A stretch of DNA of 64,000 nt from Labyrinthula sp. Ha (lineage: Eukaryota; Sar; Bigyra; Labyrinthulida; Labyrinthulaceae), in assembly GCA_015227615.1 (NCBI GenBank), contig JAALGZ010000070.1, forward strand, positions 59,291 through 123,290, read 5' to 3'. The notes beneath the pieces are model-generated. The model saw nothing but the letters and a program-made list of their open reading frames with translations, did not search any database and was not told the origin of the DNA. Position 1 is the stretch's first letter, and the number at the start of each line of letters is the position of its first letter. The translations under genes and the position numbers were made by a program. Positions 55,073 through 64,000 of the stretch are shown here, piece after piece.

Positions 55073-56374
55073 GTTGCGGTGGTCAGTGAATAAGACCTTT
55101 TCATGAGAATTGAATAATAAATAGTAAGGGTGTTTTTTAGGGCCATTACCATCGGGTAAAGTTCCTTAGAAGAAATATGACAGTTAAGCTGGCTGCCTCC
55201 AAAGCTTCCATTATTAAGAGCAATAACACTGTATCTCGCTTTAAGAGGGTTCTCGATTTCAACGTCGTCAGGAGTTTGACATAAATATAAACTCCAATAT
55301 TTATCACTTGCATCAGCGAAAATATAGATGTTTTCATTCTGTTTATAATACCCTAAAGAGCTAACTAAAGTTTTCTTCAAAGCTTCTTTAAGTTCAATAA
55401 AAGCTACTTCCATTTCTGAAGTCCACTCTATTAATAAGAATTTTCTTTCAAGGTTCTTTAATTTACCAACTAATTTGAAATCACCAAGTACTAGTTTTCT
55501 TATCCTAGAAAACTCAGGTATAATCCCACATAAAAAATTATCCCTATACACAAATTGCGCAAGCTCGTGCATATATTGAGGCTTAACTCTTTCTAAGAGC
55601 TTCGTAGCATAAGTAATATCATAATTATATCATTTGCCATTCAAAACTCTTTCACAAAAGGTCGCCTTATTATCAATAAAACTACATTTCTGGATGTTAA
55701 TCCTCAAGTTACGAGCTTGTATCTGCTTTAAATATTTTTCCAGTATTTTTAATAAACCTTCAAATGTTGGAGACATAAGAACAGTGTCACCTATCCACTG
55801 TATACTATTTTTAGGCCACAATCCAACAGGAGTTAGTACCTGATGAATTTGCCTCATACTAAAAAGAGCCGGGGTATTGCACCAACCTTGTGGTGCACCC
55901 TTAAAGCTGTATGCAACTCCCCATGAATTTACAAAAGTAAACAGCCTCCCAACAGCTTTGTCACAACGTAAATAGTCAAAACCAGAAAGTAAATCAAAAG
56001 ATGAAAAATAGTTCATGCCTTGGGCTCTGTGTAATTGTAGTTCTAATTTAGGTAAGGTATTAGTAACTTTTTTGTAGCATCGTTGAGAGGCCTGAAATCT
56101 ACAACCATTCTAAACTTTTTAGGGCCTTTTTAGGTACTACTAAAGTTCTCATGGCCGTTGTACGATTTGGATTAACCTCGATAATCCCAGCATCCAACAT
56201 TTGTTGGATCCTCTTCAATAAAAAACTCTCCTGCTCATATCCTAAGGGGTGTTGGTTCAAGACCCCAACACTTCTCCCTTCTTTGAGTTCACACTCAATA
56301 GGAGTTAAATTAGAGAGAGAGAGGTGGGTGATTTTGAATCACCAAATGCTTTGACATTCTTCTTTAGTAAATTA
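55000..56374 (-). pseudogene. Reverse transcriptase and RNase H of element H, 5' truncated
   Basis: RT motifs are YFSSFDLLSGFDYL (frame 56016-55630) and IQWIGDTVLM, in which the first Asp of the catalytic pair is Gly (codon GGT). The thumb and RNase H continue in 55572-55000 with NIYIFADASDKYWSLYL and SSKELYPMVMALK. The upstream part to 56374 contains LNQHPLGYEQESFLLKRI, matching C. The RT is catalytically dead and lacks its N-terminus. Confidence 0.75.
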
Positions 56375-56628
56375 AGGGTTAGGGTAATTCAGCTCCTTAA
56401 GGTTAAACTTTTTATCACACTCTTAATTATGTTACAGAAGTTTCTTTTTCTTTTCTTTCTTTCTCTTAAAACAGTGCACAAAGTATTCTTTCTTTCGTCC
56501 TTCTTTGATTGTTTTCTTCTTAACAGCCTCTTGCACACAACTTGAATGCCCAGCTTCGATGTACCGTTAGACTAACGGAAAGTCTGTACTTCAGACGTAA
56601 CAACTCACCAGGGTCTTTTTTACCTTGT
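56375..56628 (-). repeat. 254-bp 3' fragment of the R2-type non-LTR element
   Basis: It is identical by eye to 57230-57483, offset 855 bp, covering the 3' UTR and the last codons. It has the same GGGTTAGGG sequence at its 3' boundary and stops abruptly at the start of the 20-bp satellite. 5'-truncated copies of this kind are typical of target-primed reverse transcription. It interrupts element H. Confidence 0.85.
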
Positions 56629-57228
56629 TTAAGTAGTATGTTGAATGGACTAGGTTTAAGTAGTATGTTGTAGGTTTAAGTAGTATGTTGTAGGTTTAAG
56701 TAATATGGACTAGGTTTAAGCAGTATGTTGTAGGTTTAGGTAGTATGTACTAGGTTTAAGTAGTATATAGTAGGTTTAAGTAGTATGTTATAGGTTTAAG
56801 TAGTATGTTGTAGGTTTAAGTAATATGTACTAGGTTTAAGTAGTATGTTGTAGGTTTGAGTAGTATGTTGTAGGTTTAAGTAGTATGAAGTAGGTTTAAG
56901 TAGTATGTTGTAGGTTTCAGTAGTATGTAGTAGGTTAAAGTAGTATGTTTAAGTAGTATGTATTAGGTTTAAGTAGAATGTAGTAGGTTTAAGTAATATG
57001 GACTAGGTTTAAGCAGTATGTTGTAGGTTTAGGTAGTATGTACTAGGTTTAAGTAGTATATAGTAGGTTTAAGTAGTATGTTATAGGTTTAAGTAGTATG
57101 TTGTAGGTTTAAGTAATATGTACTAGGTTTAAGTAGTATGTTGTAGGTTTGAGTAGTATGTACTAGGTTTAAGTAGTATGTACTAGGTTTAAGTAGTATG
57201 TTGAATGTTTAAGTAGTATGTTGTAGGT
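56629..57228. repeat. 20-bp satellite array (about 30 units)
   Basis: The consensus unit is GTTTAAGTAGTATGTTGTAG, with variable positions around TTG/ACT/TAG. A block of about 180 bp (about 56690-56870) recurs 293 bp later (about 56983-57163), a segmental duplication within the array. The array lies between two 3' ends of the non-LTR element. Confidence 0.9.
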
Positions 57229-57374
57229 TAGGGTTAGGGTAATTCAGCTCCTTAAGGTTAAACTTTTTATCACACTCTTAATTATGTTACAGAAGTTTCT
57301 TTTTCTTTTCTTTCTTTCTCTTAAAACAGTGCACAAAGTATTCTTTCTTTCGTCCTTCTTTGATTGTTTTCTTC

Positions 57375-60281
57375 TTAACAGCCTCTTGCACACAACTTGA
57401 ATGCCCAGCTTCGATGTACCGTTAGACTAACGGAAAGTCTGTACTTCAGACGTAACAACTCACCAGGGTCTTTTTTACCTTGTCTAATGACGTGTTCTAA
57501 TGATTCTTTACTGACCACACCACCAGTAGAGAGAACAAACGGTTGAAATTGACCACCAAAATCTAGTCCAGTATTTTCTCTGGTCTTGGATGCCACTCTT
57601 TTCCTTAAGACATTTTCGGCTAACCTAAGCAAAATTGAAGATTCTCTGGAATCATTGTTTAAACGTAGAGAAGCCAAAGCTTCCCTCAGAGAATCAAGGG
57701 TTCTAAAATTCTTTTTAGATGTAAGAGAAACAACAGAAACATCAAATGCAGTTTTTCCTTGTGTAGTAGAAACTAAAAGATCAGCCCTTCGATTGTTGTT
57801 CTTGTTAAATGGCTCTAGTGAAACAACACAGTTTGTTTCTTTAAAAAAATCAGCTAAACATTTTTTAATGTCTTCATGTCGTGAAACCTTAACTTGAGAA
57901 AAACATGAACATTGCTCAAAATGGTTGATTCTGTCCTCAGAGCAGCCGTTCCTACAGCTAGGTGAAAGCAGTAATCTTGAGCAAATTGATGCACAGAAAT
58001 CTGGATTTAGAATTCTAGTTGAAGCTTCTACGGGAAGTGCATGCAACCATTTAGAACCAATTTCAGTAGAATTTTCCGCAAAACAAAGTTTTTCAAAGTC
58101 ATTGAATGAATCAAAGAGATTGTTCATGATTTGTTTGTAAGCATCTTTGAGTCTACTAGACTGCTTAATCACATCGAGATCAGAATGAAAATTTTCAGAT
58201 TCCATTTGCCACTTAGAAAGTTCTTTGCTTGCCTGGAAACCATGTTGAGAGATTAACAAAGGAGACATTAGCCCTAATCCACCATTGCGAATGGGTAAAT
58301 GTAGTAAATCAGAGTTGAACTTTGTAAACGAAAACTTTGAAGTCAAGAATTGAATGAATGAGTTGATTGAGGAATGTAGTTTTTGACATTGTTCGGCATC
58401 GACAGGTGTTGTTCGTAGAAAAAAATTAAGTTGAGGAAGGACACATGTCCGTAACAGGTAAAAGGCATCTTGATGATGCAAGAGTTTAAGTTTTTCTAGT
58501 TTTAAATTAAAGTCATCTAAGTGTTTGTTGAAGAGTGTTTCATTTTGAGAGAGTGTTGACCCAAAAAGTTGATCTTCATTAGAGCTAGAAAATATTTTTG
58601 TCTTTTCACTACAGAGTTTTAGATGTGATGATGTTTCAAAAGAGTTAAACACATCTTGAACTTTCTTGATTAACATTGTTTCATCAGAAGTTTTGGAAAA
58701 GATTACTAGATCATCCAAGTAAGTAAAAACTTCATCTTCAGGTAGGGCTTGTTCTAGTTTTTGAATGATTGGACTAAGTGCAATTGAGAAGAGTAAAGGA
58801 CCTAAGGGATCACCTTGTCGTACACCAGATGTTGAATGTAAGAAACTACCATCGCCTAAGAAAAGTTTTGCAGCTGAGCCGTAACTCCAGTTAAATGTCC
58901 TGCACAGTAGTTTACAGCTTTGCTTAAGTTCTTTCATTAAAAAATTTCTAGAAACCGAATTAAAAGCATTTTTAAGATCAAATGTAAAAACTTTAAGTCC
59001 ATCAGAAATCTGTTTTCGAGCATGATGAATCAAAGGTTCTACTCCACCAATTGATCCACAGCCTAGTTGGTTAAAAAGTAAGGAATTCGGTAACATGCGC
59101 AAAATTCCTTTCACTGCAATGCGGTAAAAGATTTCTCCAATTGCAATGGGCCGCAGACCACCAGAGGGTTTCTTGAGAACAATTAGTCTAGAGGTAGTTA
59201 ACGCTTCCTTAAAAAGTTGAGTTCCTTTTGAAATGTCCATCATTAGGAGTTGCAAAAATTTTTTAAATGAGTCCAGGTGCTTAATTGTTTTAAGTAAGGT
59301 GCCGTCAAACCCTGAGATCCCACCTGCAGTGTCTGTAGAAAATTGGTTACAAATGATTTTAACAAAGTCAAGAGAGAAATTTAGATTAGAAATGGGTAAG
59401 TTCTTCCAAGTGGAAAGTTGTTCAAAGGGATGTTTTTCCATGAGTTGCTGCCTTAGCTCTGGAGAAAAATCAAGCTGAATCTGCGAATCATCATCAGAGA
59501 GAGCTCTAGAGGCTCTTTTAATCTTCCTAAGTTTAAGTAGATGATTTACTTTAGTTTTTAAGTCAGTGTTCTTAGAAGAAAATGATGCATTAAAAGATGC
59601 ATGTAAAGTAGACGCGTCTAAATTGTTTGGAAATGAGGTAGCATTCTTTCTAAAATATGAGATCTTGTTTTTGGTAACAATTGCATTAGCCACGAGCTTA
59701 GGTAGACAAAGAATTTTGAGCAACTTGATTGCAGTGGGTGATTGGTTGTAATCATTACAGAGTGTGTTAAAAGTTTTAGAAAATATTTTGGTTTCAGTAA
59801 GATTAAGTGAAGTGTCTTTTCGTGGAAGTCTTGCCAAAAAAATTAAAGAGTTAGAAAGAGCAAGAGAGGAAGGTTGTTCCTCTTGTAAGACATCTAGTAG
59901 GAACTTAAACTCCGAAAGTAAGAATCTTCCATCTTCGGTTTCGATGGTTTCAGTTGTTGTTAAATCATCCTCGGTTAGGCTAGAAAATGAATTTTTTGAG
60001 AGAGATGATGCTGTGAAGCTTAGTGTTTTGTTGTTTTGAATAGTTTCAGGTTGAATAAAAGTTGTAACTGGAGTAGAAGCATTAGAAGATTCAACATCCA
60101 AGGCAAGTTTGCAGTAGCGAGCATGATGTGGCAAACTCTTAACCACACGACCACATCGACACTTTTTGAGGTCATAATTAGAAAGAACCTCAGTTGTAAA
60201 GCAACTTTGATGTCTCTTCAGTAGGTGTTCATGAATATTTTTATAGGTATTTTTACAGAAAGGACAAGTACTACAGACCAT
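57375..60281 (-). CDS. Non-LTR retrotransposon polyprotein: zinc fingers, reverse transcriptase, restriction-like endonuclease
   Basis: A single 968-residue ORF, close to the usual length of R2-clade proteins. The N-terminus has a C2H2 finger, CPFCKNTYKNIHEHLLKRH (residues about 6-24), and a second cysteine/histidine cluster, CRCGRVVKSLPHHARYC (about 41-57), expected to bind target DNA. RT occupies about residues 340-620 with GGLRPIAIGEIFYRI, VFTFDLKNAFNSVS, GVRQGDPLGPLLF and FTYLDDLVIF (about 516-525); the catalytic Asp pair is present. Toward the C-terminus a CCHC cluster, CRNGCSEDRINHFEQC (about 775-790), precedes the endonuclease residues RRADLLV and AFDVSVV, matching the PD-(D/E)XK type used for target-primed integration. 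The start ATG is at 60281, directly after the monomer region. It appears fully functional. Confidence 0.9.
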   Translation of the reverse strand: MVCSTCPFCKNTYKNIHEHLLKRHQSCFTTEVLSNYDLKKCRCGRVVKSLPHHARYCKLALDVESSNASTPVTTFIQPETIQNNKTLSFTASSLSKNSFSSLTEDDLTTTETIETEDGRFLLSEFKFLLDVLQEEQPSSLALSNSLIFLARLPRKDTSLNLTETKIFSKTFNTLCNDYNQSPTAIKLLKILCLPKLVANAIVTKNKISYFRKNATSFPNNLDASTLHASFNASFSSKNTDLKTKVNHLLKLRKIKRASRALSDDDSQIQLDFSPELRQQLMEKHPFEQLSTWKNLPISNLNFSLDFVKIICNQFSTDTAGGISGFDGTLLKTIKHLDSFKKFLQLLMMDISKGTQLFKEALTTSRLIVLKKPSGGLRPIAIGEIFYRIAVKGILRMLPNSLLFNQLGCGSIGGVEPLIHHARKQISDGLKVFTFDLKNAFNSVSRNFLMKELKQSCKLLCRTFNWSYGSAAKLFLGDGSFLHSTSGVRQGDPLGPLLFSIALSPIIQKLEQALPEDEVFTYLDDLVIFSKTSDETMLIKKVQDVFNSFETSSHLKLCSEKTKIFSSSNEDQLFGSTLSQNETLFNKHLDDFNLKLEKLKLLHHQDAFYLLRTCVLPQLNFFLRTTPVDAEQCQKLHSSINSFIQFLTSKFSFTKFNSDLLHLPIRNGGLGLMSPLLISQHGFQASKELSKWQMESENFHSDLDVIKQSSRLKDAYKQIMNNLFDSFNDFEKLCFAENSTEIGSKWLHALPVEASTRILNPDFCASICSRLLLSPSCRNGCSEDRINHFEQCSCFSQVKVSRHEDIKKCLADFFKETNCVVSLEPFNKNNNRRADLLVSTTQGKTAFDVSVVSLTSKKNFRTLDSLREALASLRLNNDSRESSILLRLAENVLRKRVASKTRENTGLDFGGQFQPFVLSTGGVVSKESLEHVIRQGKKDPGELLRLKYRLSVSLTVHRSWAFKLCARGC

Positions 60282-60333
60282 AATAATATCGGGTCAGAAG
60301 ATTCGACGATGTAATTGAATCAAACTTTTAAAA

Positions 60334-61010
60334 GCTTCTAGAATGAGTTATGTCAAGTTAAATATATGAATCTGGGTTAGTTTTCAACGAGTAATAAGAA
60401 TATATAATTAAATATAGAGTATAATAAGTTCTTAAGAAAATAAAGACTGAATGAAAGTATCAGTAATTTAATTCAATGAAAAAGTTTGGGTTCACTTCAG
60501 AAGCTTCTAGAATGAGTTATGCAACGTTAAATATATGAAAACAGGGTATTTTCCAACAAGAAGTAAGAATATGTTACCAGAAATTAAATACAATAAGTTA
60601 TAACTTCTCTGAGTTGAACACAAAAAATAGGTAATCAGATTGAGTAAAAAGTTGATGCTCGCTTGAGAAACTTCTAGGACAAGTTAACAACTGTAAAATA
60701 TATAAAATTGGGGTAGTTTTTAGCGATAAATGTAAATATATTAGTGAAAATTTCTTTTATAGATTCCTTGAATAACAAGTAAATATGTATAGAGAATATG
60801 GTTGATTAAAATGTCAAGAATGTCAATGTTAGTTTAATCACCTTCTAGATCGAGTTCAGAGAACTAAAATATATCAAACTGGGGTAGTTTTAAGAGTAGA
60901 GTTTGAAAATATCCTTAAAAATAAGCTTAAAAGTCTTCTTGGATATGAATAATCTCGATAAGAAATGCTGGTGATTAAATTACCCAGAATGCAAAAATCG
61001 ATTAAATCCG
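60334..61010 (-). promoter_or_regulatory. Four about 170-bp tandem monomers in the 5' UTR, promoter-like
   Basis: A block beginning with CTTCTAGA or CTTCTAGG recurs at 60335, 60504, 60671 and 60842 (spacings 169, 167 and 171). Each is followed about 40 bp later by a GGG(T)TAGTTTT-type segment. A weaker fifth unit may start near 61010. Repeated 5' UTR monomers act as internal promoters in some other non-LTR families, such as mouse L1; that function is inferred here. Confidence 0.65.
60500..60512. promoter_or_regulatory. Heat-shock-element-like motif in the second monomer
   Basis: GAAGCTTCTAGAA has three alternating GAA/TTC blocks with 2-bp spacing, the consensus for a heat shock factor site. 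The equivalent places in the other monomers are partial matches (60331-60343, 60667-60679, 60838-60850). It lies about 220 bp upstream of the start codon. No functional evidence is available. Confidence 0.45.
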
Positions 61011-61154
61011 ATTCTGATGGAAGTAAAACCAGGTAAGAGTAGCACAATAGTTATATTTATCTTCTTTTAGGCCACTTTCTTAACAAAAATATATTTGTAG
61101 TCACTTCTTGAGAAGATCAAGTTTCGTGTTAGAAATGTAGCTGCGCAATTAAGT

Positions 61155-64000
61155 AAGGGTAATTCAGCTCTTTAAGGTTAAACTTTTTATCACACTTTAA
61201 ATTATGTTACAAAAGTTTCTTTTCCTTTTCTCTCTTTCTCTTAAAACAATGCACAAATTATTCTTTCTTTCGTCCTTCTTTGATTGTTTTCTCCTTAACA
61301 GCCTCTTGCACACAACTTGAATGCCCAGCTTCGATGTACCGTTAGACTAACGGAAAGTCTGTACTTCAGACGTAACAACTCACCAGGGTCTTTTTTACCT
61401 TGTCTAATGACGTGTTCTAATGATTCTTTACTGACCACACCACCAGTAGAGAGAACAAACGGTTGAAATTGACCACCAAAATCTAGTCCAGTATTTTCTC
61501 TGGTCTTGGATGCCACTCTTTTCCTTAAGACATTTTCGGCTAACCTAAGCAAAATTGAAGATTCTCTGGAATCATTGTTTAAACGTAGAGAAGCCAAAGC
61601 TTCCCTCAGAGAATCAAGGGTTCTAAAATTCTTTTTAGATGTAAGAGAAACAACAGAAACATCAAATGCAGTTTTTCCTGTGTAGTAGAAACTAAAAGAT
61701 CAGCCCTTCGATTGTTGTTCTTGTTAAATGGCTCTAGTGAAACAACACAGTTTGTTTCTTTAAAAAAATCAGCTAAACATTTTTTAATGTCTTCATGTCG
61801 TGAAACTTTAACTTGAGAAAAACATGAACATTGCTCAAAATGGTTGATTCTGTCCTCAGAGCAGCCGTTCCTACAGCTAGGTGAAAGCAGTAATCTTGAG
61901 CAAATTGATGCACAGAAATCTGGATTTAGAATTCTAGTTGAAGCTTCTACGGGAAGTGCATGCAACCATTTAGAACCAATTTCAGTAGAATTTTCCGCAA
62001 AACAAAGTTTTTCAAAGTCATTGAATGAATCAAAGAGATTGTTCATGATTTGTTTGTAAGCATCTTTGAGTCTACTAGACTGCTTAATCACATCGAGATC
62101 AGAATGAAAATTTTCAGATTCCATTTGCCACTTAGAAAGTTCTTTGCTTGCCTGGAAACCATGTTGAGAGATTAACAAAGGAGACATTAGCCCTAATCCA
62201 CCATTGCGAATGGGTAAATGTAGTAAATCAGAGTTGAACTTTGTAAACGAAAACTTTGAAGTCAAGAATTGAATGAATGAGTTGATTGAGGAATGTAGTT
62301 TTTGACATTGTTCGGCATCGACAGGTGTTGTTCGTAGAAAAAAATTAAGTTGAGGAAGGACACATGTCCGTAACAGGTAAAAGGCATCTTGATGATGCAA
62401 GAGTTTAAGTTTTTCTAGTTTTAAATTAAAGTCATCTAAGTGTTTGTTGAAGAGTGTTTCATTTTGAGAGAGTGTTGACCCAAAAAGTTGATCTTCATTA
62501 GAGCTAGAAAATATTTTTGTCTTTTCACTACAGAGTTTTAGATGTGATGATGTTTCAAAAGAGTTAAACACATCTTGAACTTTCTTGATTAACATTGTTT
62601 CATCAGAAGTTTTGGAAAAGATTACTAGATCATCCAAGTAAGTAAAAACTTCATCTTCAGGTAGGGCTTGTTCTAGTTTTTGAATGATTGGACTAAGTGC
62701 AATTGAGAAGAGTAAAGGACCTAAGGGATCACCTTGTCGTACACCAGATGTTGAATGTAAGAAACTACCATCGCCTAAGAAAAGTTTTGCAGCTGAGCCG
62801 TAACTCCAGTTAAATGTCCTGCACAGTAGTTTACATCTTTGCTTAAGTTCTTTCATTAAAAAATTTCTAGAAACCGAATTAAAAGCATTTTTAAGATCAA
62901 ATGTAAAAACTTTAAGTCCATCAGAAATCTGTTTTCGAGCATGATGAATCAAAGGTTCTACTCCACCAATTGATCCACAGCCTAGTTGGTTAAAAAGTAA
63001 GGAATTCGGTAACATGCGCAAAATTCCTTTCACTGCAATGCGGTAAAAGATTTCTCCAATTGCAATGGGCCGCAGACCACCAGAGGGTTTCTTGAGAACA
63101 ATTAGTCTAGAGGTAGTTAACGCTTCCTTAAAAAGTTGAGTTCCTTTTGAAATGTCCATCATTAGGAGTTGCAAAAATTTTTTAAATGAGTCCAGGTGCT
63201 TAATTGTTTTAAGTAAGGTGCCGTCAAACCCTGAGATCCCACCTGCAGTGTCTGTAGAAAATTGGTTACAAATGATTTTAACAAAGTCAAGAGAGAAATT
63301 TAGATTAGAAATGGGTAAGTTCTTCCAAGTGGAAAGTTGTTCAAAGGGATGTTTTTCCATGAGTTGCTGCCTTAGCTCTGGAGAAAAATCAAGCTGAATC
63401 TGCGAATCATCATCAGAGAGAGCTCTAGAGGCTCTTTTAATCTTCCTAAGTTTAAGTAGATGATTTACTTTAGTTTTTAAGTCAGTGTTCTTAGAAGAAA
63501 ATGATGCATTAAAAGATGCATGTAAAGTAGACGCGTCTAAATTGTTTGGAAATGAGGTAGCATTCTTTCTAAAATATGAGATCTTGTTTTTGGTAACAAT
63601 TGCATTAGCCACGAGCTTAGGTAGACAAAGAATTTTGAGCAACTTGATTGCAGTGGGTGATTGGTTGTAATCATTACAGAGTGTGTTAAAAGTTTTAGAA
63701 AATATTTTGGTTTCAGTAAGATTAAGTGAAGTGTCTTTTCGTGGAAGTCTTGCCAAAAAAATTAAAGAGTTAGAAAGAGCAAGAGAGGAAGGTTGTTCCT
63801 CTTGTAAGACATCTAGTAGGAACTTAAACTCCGAAAGTAAGAATCTTCCATCTTCGGTTTCGATGGTTTCAGTTGTTGTTAAATCATCCTCGGTTAGGCT
63901 AGAAAATGAATTTTTTGAGAGAGATGATGCTGTGAAGCTTAGTGTTTTGTTGTTTTGAATAGTTTCAGGTTGAATAAAAGTTGTAACTGGAGTAGAAGCA
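61155..64000 (-). mobile_element. R2-type non-LTR retrotransposon, second tandem copy, cut by window end
   Basis: Same orientation and nearly identical to the first copy from its 3' end up to the window edge. Its 3' tail carries only a short AAGGG/TAAGGG stretch. The 5' monomer region lies outside the window. Confidence 0.88.
61295..64000 (-). pseudogene. Non-LTR polyprotein of the second copy, one frameshift
   Basis: It matches the intact protein throughout, but one T is missing in the run near 61678. This splits the frame into 61606-64000 (open to the window edge) and 61295-61597. The break falls between RRADLLV and AFDVSVV, in the middle of the endonuclease active site, so RT would be made without a working nuclease. 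Other differences from copy 1 are a few single substitutions, for example Ser to Arg in KQRCKLL. Confidence 0.85.

Larger units (their letters stand above)
51645..56374 (-). mobile_element. Ty3/Gypsy-like element H with MT-A70 domain, 5' truncated
   Basis: The 3' LTR is at about 51645-51872, with an end resembling the C LTR end (TTTCCGTCC) and a GGGGCAA-type polypurine tract beside it. Coding order on the minus strand is RT, RNase H, integrase, chromodomain, SANT-like, MT-A70. Gag, protease and the 5' LTR are missing: the sequence breaks off inside the RT-proximal region at 56374, where the 3' end of the non-LTR element begins. The integrase-SANT frame is the longest uninterrupted Gypsy frame in the window. 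Confidence 0.75.
57229..61154 (-). mobile_element. R2-type (restriction-like endonuclease) non-LTR retrotransposon, complete copy
   Basis: The unit repeats head to tail with a 3,920-bp period: the 3' end near 57235 recurs near 61155. It comprises an approximately 870-bp 5' region with tandem monomers, one long ORF, and a short 3' UTR ending in telomere-like TTAGGG repeats on the plus strand. There is no second ORF. The upstream neighbour's 3' end directly joins its 5' end. Confidence 0.88.

Noticed and set aside
56629-57228. Regular 20-bp repeats considered as a CRISPR array
   Set aside because: Units abut directly with no unique spacers, and the context is a eukaryotic retrotransposon.
57215-57240. 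TTAGGG repeats considered as a true telomere or interstitial telomeric tract
   Set aside because: Only two hexamers occur and they coincide with the element's 3' end; copy number varies by copy.
59764-60039. Plus-strand short open frames opposite the non-LTR ORF (repeated at 63683-63958)
   Set aside because: They recur only because the two elements are copies of each other; the coding strand is clearly minus.
1-64000. tRNA, rRNA and other structured RNA genes
   Set aside because: No cloverleaf with conserved A/B boxes or rRNA core was recognised by eye; a tRNAscan/Infernal run would be decisive.

Overview
This is an AT-rich, repeat-dense stretch of a eukaryotic nuclear genome. I find no ordinary host single-copy gene. 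Almost everything is mobile DNA: six copies or partial copies of chromodomain-bearing Ty3/Gypsy-like LTR elements (called A, B, C, D, G, H here), one Ty1/Copia element (E) plus a solo LTR of the same family, two inverted copies of a long-TIR DNA transposon (F), a Mutator-like element nested in one of them, two bacterial-like AAA-ATPase/PD-(D/E)XK genes, and a head-to-tail array of a restriction-like-endonuclease (R2-type) non-LTR retrotransposon. The host cannot be named from sequence alone; an invertebrate or a protist/fungus-like eukaryote would both fit.

Layout. 1-2034: 3' part of Gypsy A (protease, then MT-A70 methyltransferase). 2035-5272: transposon F, left copy, with a Copia solo LTR in its right TIR. 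5323-7455: intact AAA-ATPase gene. 7647-15317: Gypsy B. 15795-17933: broken inverted second copy of the AAA gene. 17984-25342: Gypsy C (minus). 25365-33069: Gypsy D (minus). 33124-37495: Copia E. 37496-44373: rest of transposon F, right copy, carrying a Mutator-like element (37776-41388). 44374-51644: Gypsy G. 51645-56374: Gypsy H (minus, 5' truncated). 56375-57228: a 254-bp 3' fragment of the non-LTR element and a 20-bp satellite. 57229-61154: complete non-LTR element. 61155-64000: second copy in the same orientation, running off the window.

The segment from about 2035 to 44373 is an old inverted duplication: F-left plus AAA gene faces AAA copy plus F-right, with Gypsy B in the centre. C, D, E and the Mutator-like element are inserted only in the right arm, whereas the left arm holds a solo Copia LTR at the site that still carries full-length E on the right. 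This gives a relative order of insertions.

The main biological point is that all six Gypsy copies carry an MT-A70-type adenine methyltransferase domain (the METTL3/METTL4 family fold) at the C-terminal end of Pol, after integrase, a chromodomain and a Myb/SANT-like domain. In C and H the methyltransferase frame continues directly from the SANT frame, interrupted only by nonsense codons at different positions, so the ancestral product was probably a single polyprotein. A and B form a second lineage in which the aspartic protease lies after integrase/SANT, next to the methyltransferase, instead of between Gag and reverse transcriptase. A methyltransferase-armed retrotransposon family is the best candidate for a little-described system here. 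The non-LTR array, with about 170-bp promoter-like monomers containing a heat-shock-element-like motif and a telomere-like 3' tail, is the second.
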